The position numbers and the translations under genes are program-made. A model generated the notes under the pieces. The model made no database searches. It was given only the letters and a program-made list of their open reading frames with translations, and had not been told where the DNA came from. From Aegilops tauschii subsp. strangulata (taxonomy: Eukaryota; Streptophyta; Magnoliopsida; Poales; Poaceae), in assembly GCF_002575655.3 (NCBI RefSeq), contig NC_053039.3, positions 237,500,622 to 237,564,621 of the forward strand: DNA of 64,000 bases. Reading direction: 5' to 3'. Of the stretch, positions 11,457 through 22,229 are shown in pieces. Position 1 is the first letter of the stretch. Each line of letters opens with the position of its first letter.

Positions 11457-12185
11457 TCACTCCGAGTGTACCGACACGCCTCCGCCTACGGAGCTGCTGG
11501 CGCTGGGAGGCTCTTGGGGCTGCTGGGCCTCTTCCAGAAGAGCTTGACAGCGTGCAATCGCGCGCATGACAACTCCGCAGAACCGCTCCATTTCCATGTC
11601 TCTGGCCTGGTAGCAAATTCTGTCGATCACCTGCGTACTCAAGATATCACGTTGGCGATGTTCTACTTCATCGGGGATGTCAACTCCGCCAAGGATGCGC
11701 TCGAGCCTGGCCACCACATCTTCGGGATCGAGGTTGACAGGGCCGCGGGCAATGATGAAGCCGTAGGCTGCCTTTGTCTTAACTGAATCGCAGAGGTCCT
11801 CTGCCCATTCCTTGCAGGGCATCAGGCTCTCGATGAGCACTGGTGACGGCGGCTCTTCGGTTGTGTCGTCGATCATGCCGCCGAGCAGCTCTGGATATTT
11901 TGCACGGTGGATGGCAAACTGCTCATCACACCTCCTCTGCAACATGTCGATTGTGCTCCCAAGGACTGTGATGCCAATATCACTGCCAATGGGCCATAGT
12001 GCCTGCACCGGCCGATGAAGCTCTTGCTCCCCGACCTGCTCCGGCTCGTTCTCCTCGCCGAAGATGTAACGCAAGTAGGCATCGACGTCGAAGCTTTGGT
12101 CGTTGCCTGGCATGCTTGGAATAACTAATGGTAGATGGGTGAGGACTAGATCTTCGCAGAGTGTCGCGGCGGTGCGTTGCCGCAT
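11457..12185 (-). CDS. Hypothetical protein, 242 aa, cargo ORF of CACTA #1
   Basis: This is an uninterrupted frame in a region where almost all others are broken. It starts MRQRTAATLCEDLVLTHLPL; a second in-frame Met (MPGNDQSFDVDAYL) 24 residues on could be the true start. The protein is acidic and mostly helical: FDVDAYLRYIFGEENEPEQV, a central MLQRRCDEQFAIHRAKYPEL, DPEDVVARLERILGGVDIPD, and RFCGVVMRAIARCQALLEEA before a Ser/Gly tail. There is no signal peptide, membrane span or catalytic motif that I know. It lies just inside the subterminal repeats and reads away from the terminus. Its 3' flank is related to that of the neighbouring ORF. I infer captured cargo or an accessory transposon gene; function unknown. 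Confidence 0.55.
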   Translation of the reverse strand: MRQRTAATLCEDLVLTHLPLVIPSMPGNDQSFDVDAYLRYIFGEENEPEQVGEQELHRPVQALWPIGSDIGITVLGSTIDMLQRRCDEQFAIHRAKYPELLGGMIDDTTEEPPSPVLIESLMPCKEWAEDLCDSVKTKAAYGFIIARGPVNLDPEDVVARLERILGGVDIPDEVEHRQRDILSTQVIDRICYQARDMEMERFCGVVMRAIARCQALLEEAQQPQEPPSASSSVGGGVSVHSE

Positions 12186-12329
12186 GGGTTATATGCAGCA
12201 AGCCGTTAGCTGGTGGCGGGAAACCGGTGAGGGAATAGGTGTGGATTTTACAATTCATCCATGTAGAGCGCGGGAAGCATTCACTAGGGCGCGGGAAGAC
12301 TAAGTGGAGCACACACACAACCCGAATAC

Positions 12330-12970
12330 CGTATCCGGTGCCACGTGTTATTTATCACACAAGTGTTAACATAAGGAAACGTATGTGTAACTTACTAATC
12401 ATCGCACACGAGTACTCGCAGATGCATCGTGTGCGATACTCCTAGCCACCGCAAGCAACTAGTTTGCATTTTTCAAAGTTTTTTGTACACACAGAATCGC
12501 ACACGAACTAACTGTATTAACCGTCTGTGTTGTAATTTCTCATCACAAACAGGTCATCCGAGTCGGCTGTTTGCCACGTATCACACACATCTTGTTAAGT
12601 TGAACCGTTTCTGTTGCATTTGCTAATCGAAAACAATTCGTCCGAGTGAACCGTATGCCCTATATCACACACACCTTGATCTGGCTAACCGTTTATGTTG
12701 CACTCCCTAATAGCAAACGGTTCATCGGAGCAAACTGTATGCCGTATATCGCACACACATTGATATGGCTGCCCGTTCTTGTTGTTCTGCCTCATCGCAA
12801 ACAGTTCGAATGGGTTAACTGTGTGGCCTAAATCGCACACGCAACTAAAATCTGAACCGTGTTTGATGGCTCCGCCATCACAAATATTTTGCACCTTTTT
12901 GACGGGTTTTTTACATCCCCATTTGTGATTAATGCATCGCACACAGTTTCATCAAAGGGTCTCTGATCGT
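12330..12970. repeat. CACTA #1 subterminal repeats
   Basis: A degenerate ~60-bp motif recurs: on the minus strand GTGTGCGAT, then a variable CATACGGTTCACTCGGA-type block, then ACTGTTTGCGATKAGG, then an AACGG-CAGCCA block. Copies occur near 12430, 12500, 12570, 12640, 12700, 12770 and 12835. In the CACTA superfamily, subterminal repeats are the binding sites for transposase. ORFs here are shadows of the repeat. Confidence 0.85.
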
Positions 12971-13001
12971 AGTGTCGCGTTAGCAGCATCCTGCAGTAGT
13001 G
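12957..13001 (-). repeat. CACTA #1 terminus
   Basis: The minus strand begins CACTACTGCAGGATGCTGC and continues to GATCAGAGACCC. The first 44 bp match the end at 54391 except for a 3-bp indel. The three bases outside are CTT; the second copy of any 3-bp target duplication is not in view. Confidence 0.85.
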
Positions 13002-13006
13002 CTTGA

Positions 13007-13480
13007 CTAATTAAAATCTTCAACGCCCATTTTGTCATCAAACACCAATTCATTGTCTTGGTGTTGATCACCCCCAAACCACCCACTTCCTTCGGTCGAC
13101 AAATGTTTTCCTAATTGACCATGTGGTATTTTTGTTTGCCATTCTCCTTTGCCCAAAAAACCGAGATCTGATCTTATCAGCTTATCATGAATGTCGTCCT
13201 CATGAGGTAAAAACCCATCATGAACATAGGAATGTTGGTGAGGCAATCGTTGCCATACTCTTTTGCAAGAACCACTTTCTTCTTCTTTGATGTTGCCTCT
13301 CCTGCAACAAAAATCCTCATCTTCATCATAAGTTTTCTTCTTCTTGGATCTAGTGGCTGCCTTTGGAAAGTCTCGAGAGCTTCTCTCTCCCTCATAAAAA
13401 CTGCCCTCAGGACTTGAACCTGCACTCAAGTCAACACTCTGCTTCTCTGACATGTTCTGGATGTCACTTGCATCTGACAT
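13007..13480 (-). pseudogene. Orphan ORF fragment between CACTA #1 and gypsy E1
   Basis: I do not recognise the product. The frame begins MSDASDIQNMSEKQSVDLS, but it stays open upstream (NQCGAA before the Met) to within a few bases of the LTR boundary at 13498, so element E1 may have inserted into a longer gene. The middle has a nuclear-signal-like SKKKKTYDEDEDF. The C-terminus (GWFGGDQHQDNELVFDD) ends only five bases from the CACTA border at 13001. It may be the remnant of an older transposon or host gene that both elements hit. No catalytic motif is visible. Confidence 0.4.
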
Positions 13481-13497
13481 TGCTGCACCACATTGAT

Positions 13498-15033
13498 TGC
13501 TTGTATCTACATTGGTATTTCCCCGAAGAGGAGAGGATGAAGCAGCACAACAACGATAAGTATTTCCCTCAGTTATGAAACCAAGGTTATTAATCCAGTA
13601 GGAGAACCAAGCAACACTATGTAAACATCACCTACACACAAACAACAACAACTTGCAACCCAACGTGTAAGAGGGGTTGCAATCCCTCCTCGGTATTGAG
13701 ATAGATTAAATTGTATGGGATTTGATAAATAGATCTAAATAAAAATAAAATAAAATAAATAAAGGAAAAACACAGCAAGGTGTTTTTGTTTTATATGATA
13801 GGAAAATAGACCCGCGGACCGTATTTTTCACTAGAGGCTTCTCTCGAGAAAATAGCATACGATGGGTAAACAAATTACTGTTGGGAAATTGATAGAAAAG
13901 CAAATAATCATGATGATATCCAAGGCAATGATCATGTATATAGGCATCACGTCCAACAATAGTAGACGAAACGATTCTGCATCTACTACTATTACTCCAC
14001 ACATCTACAGATATCCAGCATGCATCTAGTGTATTAAGCTCATGGAAATACGGAGTAATGCAATAAGGACGATGACATGATGTAGACAAGATCTATTCAT
14101 GTAGGAATAGACCCCATCTTTTTATCCTTAATAGAAACTATACATGCGTGTCATTTCTCTTTTTGTCACTGAGATTGAGCACCGCAAGATCAAACCCATC
14201 ACAAAGCACCTCTTCCCATGGCAAGAAAAATCAATCTAGTTGGCCAAACCAAACCAAAATTTCGGAGAAGAAATACGAGGCTATAAAAATCGTGCATAAA
14301 AGAGTTCGCAAAGACTCAAACAATATTCGTGGATAGAAATGATCACAAACCCACAATTCATCGGATCCCAACAAACACACCACAAAAAGTCACTACATCA
14401 AATAGATCTCCAAGAACATCGAGGAGAACATTGTATTGAAGATCAAAAAGAGAGAAGAATCCATCTAGATACTAGCTACGGAGGGGCAAACTACTCACTC
14501 ATCATCAGAGGGGCAAAAAGGATGATGAAGACCCCCTCCGTGATCATTTACCCCTCCGGCAGAGTGCCGGAAAAGGCCTCTAGATTGGATCTCGGTTCTG
14601 GAACTTGTGGGGGAGAAAATTGTTTTCTCTCGACTCCCCTAGGGTTTTGGGGATTTAATAGTATTTAAAGAGATGAAGGTCAGTGGAGAAGCTTCTCGTG
14701 GGCCCCACTACCCACTAGGGAGCGCCTGGGGCCTCTAGCGTCCCCTGGTGCCTAGTGGGCCCCGCGAGCCTCCTCTGGTGCACTTCCTTGGCCTCCTGGG
14801 TGTCTTCTGGGCAGAAAAAATTCTCCAAAAAGTTTCGTGGCATTTTGACTCCGTCTGGTATTGATTTTTCGCGAAAAAACAAGCAAAAAAAGCAACTGGC
14901 ACTGGGCACTATGTCAATAGGTTAGTACCAAAAAATGATATAAAGTTGCGAGTAAATGAATATAAACATCCAAGATTGATAATATAACAACATGAAACAA
15001 TAAAAAATTATAGATACGCTGGAGATGTATCAG
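13498..15033 (-). repeat. 3' LTR of E1 (complete, 1536 bp)
   Basis: On the minus strand it starts TGATACATCTCCAGCGTATC at 15033 and ends GATACAAGCA at 13498. It matches the truncated LTR at 18477-19834 over its whole shared length, including the AGGTTTCTC-type and ATGGTTTTGGCC landmarks. ORFs in it are shadows. Confidence 0.9.
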
Positions 15034-17400
15034 GATCCCGAAGCTTAATTCCTGCTCGTCCTTGAGTAGGTAAATGATAAAAACAGAATTCTTGATGTGG
15101 AATGCTGCCTAACATGTTCATCATATATTCTTTTTTTTGTAGCATGGACATTTGTACTTCTAGACGATTCAAAGCAATAGTCTATATTTGACATGAAGAC
15201 ATCAATACTCAAGCATGTCAACAAGCAACCATGTCTTTCAAAATATCAACACTGAAGAAAACTATCCCTGGCCCATTATGCTCAAGCATTGATCCATCCA
15301 TGAAACACACTAAAATATTTGCTATATCCAATGCACAAGTATGACAACAGTGTTCCCTAGTTGGTGCTTTATAAGAGAAGATGGAGACTCAATTTTTTGC
15401 ATAAATTAAATAGACAGGCCCTTCGCAGAGGGATCAGAGATTTGTAGAGGTGCCAGAGCTCAAAGCTTAAATTGAGAGAAAAAATTATTTTAAGTGGCAT
15501 GCTTTTCCTATCAACAAAAACGATCGGGAATTCCCAATACTTTCCATGCTAGATAAATCATAGGCGGTTCCCAGACATTAAATAAAGTTTATTCCTTTTT
15601 CCACCATTATTTCACAATCCATGGCTAGCCGTATCCACTGGTGCCTTCCATAGCAACACTTTGCAAGGAATTTATTATTTGGCAACATAAATAAAAAAAT
15701 TCATTTCGGGATTGGGCATCCCTATTACCTTGCCACACTCTCGTGCAATGACAAGTGAATAAACACTCATCTTGAGAATAAAATATCTAGCATGGAAAAT
15801 ATTGGCCACCCCTTGCCGCTTCATGAGCGGTACAGGCACACAAAAGGGAATTTCATTTTGAAAATTAGAGTTGGCACATACAAATTTACTTGGAAAGGCG
15901 TGGAAATACCACATATAGGTAGGTATCATGGACTCATTTAGCACAACTTGGGTTTAAGGATTTTGGATGCACAAGCAGTATTCCTGCTTAGTACAAGGCA
16001 AGGCTAGCATATAGATTGAGAAGCAACCAACCAAAAAACAAAAACAATCATAAACAAGCATTAAGCATAACTAACACCGAATAATGCACCACAAGTAGTA
16101 TATTACTTCATTATAACTATTGACTTTCGTGCTTGCATAGGGAATCAAAAATCTTAACAACAATATTCTTACTAAGCATAATTACTCACCAACATGACTC
16201 ACATATTACTATCTCCATATCTCAAAAACTATTACAAGGAATCAAGTTTATATTGTCCAATGATCTTCATGAAAGTTTTTATTATACCCCCTTGAATATC
16301 TATCACTTTGGGACTAATTTCATATATCACCATTGCTACTTTTCAAGCTCTCAAATAAATTTAATGAGGTACGAGAGCATAAATATTTCTTCAAAAAGTT
16401 TCGACTCTCAAAATAATCTAAGTGAAGCATGAGAGCATATTTCTTAAAAATTAAAGCACCACCATGCTCAAAAAGATATAAGTGAAGCACTAGAGCAATT
16501 CCTAGCTCAAAAAATTTAAGTGAAGCACATAGAGCAATTCTAACAAATCATAGCATCATTATGGCTCTCTCAAATAGGTGTGTCCAGCAAGGATGATTGT
16601 GACAAACTAAAAAGAAAAAAAAGCAAAGACTCAGATAATACAAGACACTCCAAGAAAAAATCATGATATCTGACGAATAAAAATATAGCTCCAAGTAAAA
16701 TTACCTATGTTCGTTAGAAGAAATGGGGGATACCTTCCGGGGCATCCCCAAGCTTAGTTGATTGGTTCTTCTTGAACATTACCTTGGAGTGCCATGGGAA
16801 TCCCCAAGCTTAGGCTCTTTTCACTCATTATTCCTTCATCCATCGTGATCTCACCAGAAACTTGAAACCTTCAATCACACAAAACTTAACAAAAACCTTC
16901 ATGAGATCCGTTAGTATAATAAAGCAAATCACCACTTTAAGTACTGTTGCAAACCCATTCATATTTTATTATTGCATTATACCTAATGTATTCTAACTTT
17001 ACCATGGCTTATATCCTCCGATACAATCCAACGAAAACAGAATCTGTCAAAAACAGAACATTCTGTAGTAATTTGTACCTTAACCATACTTCTGTAACTC
17101 CAAAAATTCTGAAAAATTAGGATGACAGTGGCAATTTTTATATCAATCTTGTGTAAAAATTCAGAATTCTTCGTCGCTTCTGTGATTTTTTAAAAATTCA
17201 TCTACTGGACGTACAAGTTTATGTTTTTCAATAGGATCAAATAAACTATCACCCAAGCCATCGTAAAGGCATCACTTGGCACAAAAAATAATTAAAACAT
17301 AAAAATCACAATCATAACAGAGGCATAATTGTGTATTTATTGAAAAACATAAAATAAACAAAAATTTAAAGGATAAATATTGGGTTGCCTCCCAACAAGT
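15034..17400. other. E1 internal non-coding region
   Basis: AT-rich DNA without a supported gene. It starts with a purine-rich stretch next to the 3' LTR and then GAAGCTTAATTCCTGCTCG, which is nearly the same in E3 (44200-44230). Short repeats with AAGTGAAGCA...AGAGCA (16410-16560) and ATCCCCAAGCTTAG (16745, 16800) also occur in E3. Confidence 0.7.
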
Positions 17401-17401
17401 G

Positions 17402-18259
17402 CTATTGTTTCACGCCCCTAGCTAAGCATAATGCATAGATGCAAATATTGTCATCTTTGGTTTCAAATTCCTCAATCACACAACCATAATTCCTCAAAGA
17501 TCTAGCATGCATATTTTCAATAACCACGCTCCTAGGAATAAAATTGAAGAATTCACTCTTGCAAGTAAGGTTTTTTCTCACTTCAACAAAGTTGGGGTGA
17601 ATACTAATCATTTTCAGATCTTCATTGTTGCTACTAGAAGCGGCAACCTTGTTTTTAGGAACATGTGCAAACTTGCAATTCTTACTAGTAGGAGTTTTTT
17701 CAACAGTTTTAACGGAAGAAAATGCCGAGCTCAAGTTACTAAAAATTTCTTCCAGTTTATCAATCCGAGCAGGGCTCTCCTCCACCCTTTCATCAACTAC
17801 GAGTTTTTTCTCTCTTAGTAATTTAAGAGTATCTCCTATCTTTGACCCAATTCTATTAGCATGATCATGGATCTTTTTATCCAAATTTTCAATGTTTTCT
17901 ACGGTGAGCATTTTCTTTTCAATAGCATCTAGCCTTTGCATAACATGCTCAAGAGTTAAAATCGTTTCATTGATAACGATAGGTGGTGATCCCACTAAAT
18001 TTCACATAGCATTAAAAGCATCCATAGAGGGACACAACAAGAAATTCCCTCCGATGATAGTGTCAACAACAAATCTAAACCAAGTATTAATACCCACATA
18101 AAAATTGCGAAGAAGGATAGTAGTAGATTGCTTACGGATAGATCTATTATGAGCATTGCAAATCCTATACCAAGCAACTTTTAAATTTTCTCCTCCCCTT
18201 TGTTTGAAATTGAGAACTTCATTCTCAGGGGTGCACGTAGCAAGGGAGGAATTATCCAT
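17402..18259 (-). pseudogene. E1 gag-like protein (one in-frame stop)
   Basis: The frame opens with MDNSSLATCTPENEVLNF at 18259, continues AWYRICNAHNRS, TTILLRNFYVGINTWFRFVVD and GGNFLLCPSMDAFNAM, meets a TGA near 18000, and resumes in the same frame with VGSPPIVINETILTLEHVM. The first part is the core of the Athila-lineage gag that I recognise. The second is a coiled coil (MQRLDAIEKKMLTVENI) and a conserved C-terminus ending at 17402. Total length is about 285 codons. It is the only protein of the element. The gene begins shortly after the primer site. The TGA and the lack of pol mean this copy depends on proteins from elsewhere. Confidence 0.75.
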
Positions 18260-18442
18260 AAAGATAAAGTGGGCAAGCAGACAAAAGATCATACAAGAAA
18301 AAGGCGAACGAAAAATATTTTTGGATTTTTTTAAAAAATGTTTTAGAAGTGGGGGAGCTGCAGACGAGAGGCAAACGGCAAATAAATTAATTGCAAGGAG
18401 ATGAGAGTTTGTGCGTAGGAACCTGATAGATGTTGATGATGT

Positions 18443-18461
18443 CTCCCCGTCAATGGCGCCA
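18443..18461 (-). promoter_or_regulatory. Primer-binding site of E1 (tRNA-Asp type)
   Basis: The minus strand reads TGGCGCCATTGACGGGGAG. The 3' end of plant tRNA-Asp pairs with TGGCGCCGTTGCCGGGGA, so this fits with two mismatches. It lies 15 bases inside the 5' LTR, as in E2 and E3. Confidence 0.8.
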
Positions 18462-18476
18462 GAAATTCTTCCTGGT

Positions 18477-18619
18477 TGCTTGTATCTGGGTTGGTATTTT
18501 CCCCGAAGAGGAGAGGATACTGCAGGACAGCAACGGTAAGTATTTCCCTCAGCTATGAAACCAAGGTTATCAATCCCGTAGGAGAACCAAACAACACTAT
18601 GAAAACAACACATGCACAC

Positions 18620-18652
<33 letters not shown>

Positions 18653-19834
18653 CTTGCAACCCAACGTGTAAGAGGAGTTTTCAATTCCTCCTCGGTATTG
18701 AGATAGATTAAATTGTATGAGATTTGATAAATAGATCTAACTAAAACATAAAATAAAATAAATAAAGGAAAAACACATAAAGGTATTTTTGGTTTTATAT
18801 GATAGGAAAATAGACCCGGGGGTCGTAGTTTTCACTAGAGGCTTCTCTCGAAAAAATAGCCTACGGTGGGTAAACAAATTACTGTTGGGAAATTGATATA
18901 GAAGTGAATAATCATGAGATATCCAAAGCAACGATCATGAATATCGGAATCACGTCCAAGATTAGTAGACCGAAACGATTTCGCGTCTGCTACTATTACT
19001 CCACAAATCAACCGCTATCTAGCATGCATCTAGTGTATTAAGTTAATGGAAAAACGGAGTAATGCAATAAGAACGATGACATGATGTAGACAAGATCTAT
19101 TCATGTAGGAATAGACCCCATCTTTTTATCCTTAATAGCAATGATACATGCGTTTCATGTCTCTTTTTGTCACTGAGATTGAGCACCTCAAGATCGAACC
19201 CATCACAAAGCACCTCTTCCCATGGCAAGAAAAATCAATCTAGTTGGCCAAACCAAACCAAAATTTTGGAGCAGAAATACAAGGCTATAACAATCATGCA
19301 TAAAAGAGTTCAGCAAAGACTCAAATAATATTCATGGATAGAACTGATCATAAACCCACAATTCATCGGATACTAACAAACACACCGCAACAAATCATTA
19401 CATCAAATAGATCTCCAAGAACATCGAGGAGAACATTGTATTGAGGATCAAAAAGAGAGAAGAAGCCATATAACTACTAGCTATGGACCCGTAGGTCTGT
19501 GGTAAACTACTCACGCATCATCGGAGGGGCAACAAGGATGATGAAGAACCCCCTGTGTGATCGTTGACACCTCTAGCACCGGAAAAGGCCTCTAGATTTG
19601 ATCTCATGGTTCTGGAACTTGCGGCGGCGGAAACCCTTTTCTCTCTATTCCCCTAGGGTTTTGGGGATTTTAGAGTATGTATAGAGCTGATGGTCGATGG
19701 AGAAGCTTCCCTTGGGCCCCACTACCCACCAGGGTGCGGCTGGGGCCTCTGGCGCACACTGGAGCCTAGTGTGCCCCACGTGCCTCGTCTGGTGCACTTC
19801 CTTGGCCTCCTGGTTGTCTTCTGGGCAGAAAAAA
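18477..19834 (-). repeat. 5' LTR of E1, truncated at its start
   Basis: It is homologous to 13498-15033 but lacks about 200 bp at its 5' end: similarity stops after GGGCAGAAAAAATTCTC at 19834. An (AAC)n microsatellite at about 18618-18652 is expanded compared with the other LTR. The truncated edge joins directly to copia E0 sequence. Confidence 0.85.
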
Positions 19835-19968
19835 TTCTCAATAGTTGGGTGCAATTCTGGCCTCTTGGGTGTCTTCTGGGAGACAAGCAAAACAAATTGG
19901 TGGCACCAAGATGTGTAACTGCTATGAGTAGTGCAACTCGGTGATGCCGAGCATTTCAAATCGGTCTC

Positions 19969-21283
19969 TGATGCGGCTTGAAGCTACGTCGGTATTTCCC
20001 CAAAGAGGAAGGGATGATGCAACACAGCGACGGTAGGTATTTCCCTCAAAGATTAAACCAAGGTTATTGAACTAGTAGAAGAATCAACCAATACAACGTA
20101 AACAACACCTGCACACAAATAACAAATACTCACAACCCGACGTGTAAACGGGGTTGTCAGTCCCTTTCGGGTAGCGGCGCCAGAAATTGGGAAACGGACG
20201 TGAATAAATTGTAGTAGATTGATAGATCGAACGCCAAATAAAATAAGTAAGAATAAATTTCAGCAAGGTATTTTGTATTTTTGGTTTAATAGATCTGAAA
20301 ATAAAAGCAAAGGAAAATAGATCGCAAAGGCAGATAATATGAGAAAGAGACCCGGGGCCGTAGATTTCACTAGTGGCTTCTCTCGAGAAAAATAACAAAT
20401 GGTGGGTAAACAAATTACTGTTGGGCAATTGATAGAACTTCAAATAATCATGATGGTATCCAGGCAATGATCATTATATAGGCATCACGTCCAAGATTAG
20501 TAGACTGACTCCTACCTGCATCTACTACTATTACTCCACACATCGACCGATATCGAGCATGCACGGAGTAATGCAATAAGAACGATGACCTGATGTAGAC
20601 AAGATCTATTTATGTAGAAATATACCCCATCGTTTTATCCTTAGTAGCAATGATACATATGTGTCGGTTCCCCTTCTGTCACTGGGATCAAGCACCGTAA
20701 GATCGAACCCACTACAGAGCACCTCTTCCCATTGCAAGATAAATAGATCAAGTTGGCCAAACAAAACCATAATATCGGAGAAGAAATACGAGGCTATAAG
20801 CAATCATGCATATAAGAGATCAAAGAAACTCAAATAACTTTCATGATGTAAAAAGATAGATCTGATCATAAACTCAAAGTTCATCCGATCCCAACAAACA
20901 CACTGCAAAAGGAGTTACATCATATGGATAACCAAGAGACCATTGTATTGATAATCAAAAGAGAGAGAGGAAGCCATCTAGATAATAACTACGGACCCGA
21001 AGGTCTACCAAGAACTACTCACGCATCATCCGAGAGGCACAAATGGAAGTGGTGAACCCCTCCGTGATGGTGTCTAGATTGGATCTGGTGGTTCTAGACT
21101 CTGTGGCGGCTGGAATTGATTTTCGTCGACTCCCCTAGGGTTTCTGGAATATTGGGGTATCTATAGAGTAAAGAGGCGATCCGGGGGGCAACCGAGGTGG
21201 GCACAACCCACCAGGGCATGCCTGGGCCTCCTGGCGCGCCCTGGTGGGTTGTGCTCCCCTTGAAGCACCCCCAGGTGCTTCTT
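19969..21283 (-). repeat. 3' LTR of E2, truncated
   Basis: It aligns with 22230-23553 of the 5' LTR (shared TGATGCGGCTTGAAGC at the outer end). Similarity ends after GGTGCTTCTTTGGCC near 21283, where internal sequence (ACGCCCTTAGCCAGGC) begins. Confidence 0.9.
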
Positions 21284-21327
21284 TGGCCAAATAGTTTTAC
21301 GCCCTTAGCCAGGCATAATGCAAAGAT

Positions 21328-21942
21328 CTAAGTTTTGTCATCCTTCTCCTTAATTTCCTTAGAGGTATTCTTGTCATGAGGTTTTGTAAAGACAACATAA
21401 AACATATTATCCATAGAAACTTTAGCATTATTAAGTTTCCCATCATCATAACCCCTTTGATTTCCGGCAACAATCCAAGAGTAATGTTGATTAACATTGT
21501 TGAAAACTTGTTGGATTACATCTAAAATGGGAACTTCCTTTTTAAGATTCTCATCAAAAAAATTATTATCCCCAAGCAAATGTCTTAACGCATAGTCACT
21601 ATTGTAAAGAATTTCATCTATCACGGGCTTTTCATGATTCATACCATAAAAATCAAAGATTTCCCTAGCTTCCCGTATTATGTAGTCAAATTCATTCATA
21701 AGAACGAGAGTGACCAACTTTTTAGCCTTAGGATTCTTTATAACGGGAAGCTCAAAAAACAATCTTTGCAAAGTAGGATGAGTACGGATAAATTTGCTTT
21801 CAAGTTTCAGAACTAGTGTTGAAATAGCATCCGCGTAAGATCTAGTAGTCCTAAGTATATGAGCATCATCAAGACTTACATTTCCAACACAATTGAAAAA
21901 TTCTTGGATACGTTCTTTTCCCATTACATCCCCTTGCCCCAA
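21328..21942 (-). CDS. Unknown conserved ORF of gypsy E2 (204 aa)
   Basis: The frame is open for 204 codons and also upstream of the Met (AKTFILGQGDV). It occupies the gag position but does not look like the E1 gag. Landmarks are KERIQEFFNCVGNVS, KLESKFIRTHPTLQRLFFELP, IIREAREIFDFYGMN and DEILYNSDYALRHLLGD, ending in a Lys/Asp-rich tail. The same landmarks occur in E3 (47702-46860: IIQEFFDC, KLERKFVHIHPALQKVFYELP), so the ORF is kept in at least two elements of this type. Its true start is unclear: an ATG near 22027 lies in another frame. Function unknown; an RNA-binding or packaging role is only a guess. Confidence 0.6.
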   Translation of the reverse strand: MGQGDVMGKERIQEFFNCVGNVSLDDAHILRTTRSYADAISTLVLKLESKFIRTHPTLQRLFFELPVIKNPKAKKLVTLVLMNEFDYIIREAREIFDFYGMNHEKPVIDEILYNSDYALRHLLGDNNFFDENLKKEVPILDVIQQVFNNVNQHYSWIVAGNQRGYDDGKLNNAKVSMDNMFYVVFTKPHDKNTSKEIKEKDDKT

Positions 21943-22200
21943 GATAAAAGTTTTAGCATCCAGATTGCCCGTACGTCCAATCTTAGGAGTTAGACCATCT
22001 CTATTGGTGCCATACCGAATTCACTCATGATTGCAAGCAAAGGATATATCTGACAAGAAAACGGCGAACGAAAAAGAGGGCGAATAAAATGGCAAATTTT
22101 TGTGAAGTGGGGGACAGGAAAAGGAGAGGCAAATGGAAAATAATGTAAATTGCGAGGAGATGAGATTTGTGATTAGGAACCTGGTAGATGTTGAAGTTCC

Positions 22201-22218
22201 TCCCGGGCAATGGCGCCA
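22201..22218 (-). promoter_or_regulatory. Primer-binding site of E2 (tRNA-Asp type)
   Basis: The minus strand reads TGGCGCCATTGCCCGGGA, a near match to the tRNA-Asp complement, 11 bases inside the 5' LTR. Confidence 0.85.
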
Positions 22219-22229
22219 GAAATTCCCTT

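Larger units (their letters stand above)
5953..13001 (-). mobile_element. CACTA transposon #1, one terminus and interior
   Basis: The right end at 13001 reads CACTACTGCAGGATGCTGC on the minus strand, a CACTA terminus. More than 200 bp inward match the end at 54391. Going left there are subterminal repeats (12330-12970), two ORFs (12185-10355), a 36-bp minisatellite (9844-9990) and a ~500-bp tandem array (7590-9720). The last two have diverged counterparts in the same relative order and strand in CACTA #2, which ties them to the element. Membership of 5953-7590 is inferred only from position. No transposase is seen, and the other terminus is missing, probably cut by the gypsy insertion at 5952. 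Confidence 0.7.
13498..19834 (-). mobile_element. Gypsy element E1 (Athila-like, non-autonomous, gag only), 5' LTR truncated
   Basis: Order on the minus strand: truncated 5' LTR (19834-18477), primer site matching tRNA-Asp (18461-18443), gag-like ORF (18259-17402), about 2.4 kb of AT-rich non-coding DNA, then a complete 3' LTR (15033-13498). There is no protease, RT or integrase. The left flank TTGAT (13493-13497) should be one half of the 5-bp target duplication; the other was lost with the start of the 5' LTR. Internal sequence matches E3 closely around the inner border of the 3' LTR and the repeated 'catccccaagctta' blocks. Confidence 0.85.

Noticed and set aside
18002..18664. 220-codon minus-strand ORF read as one protein
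   Set aside because: Its first half is LTR, microsatellite and primer-site DNA; only the part from 18259 on is gag.
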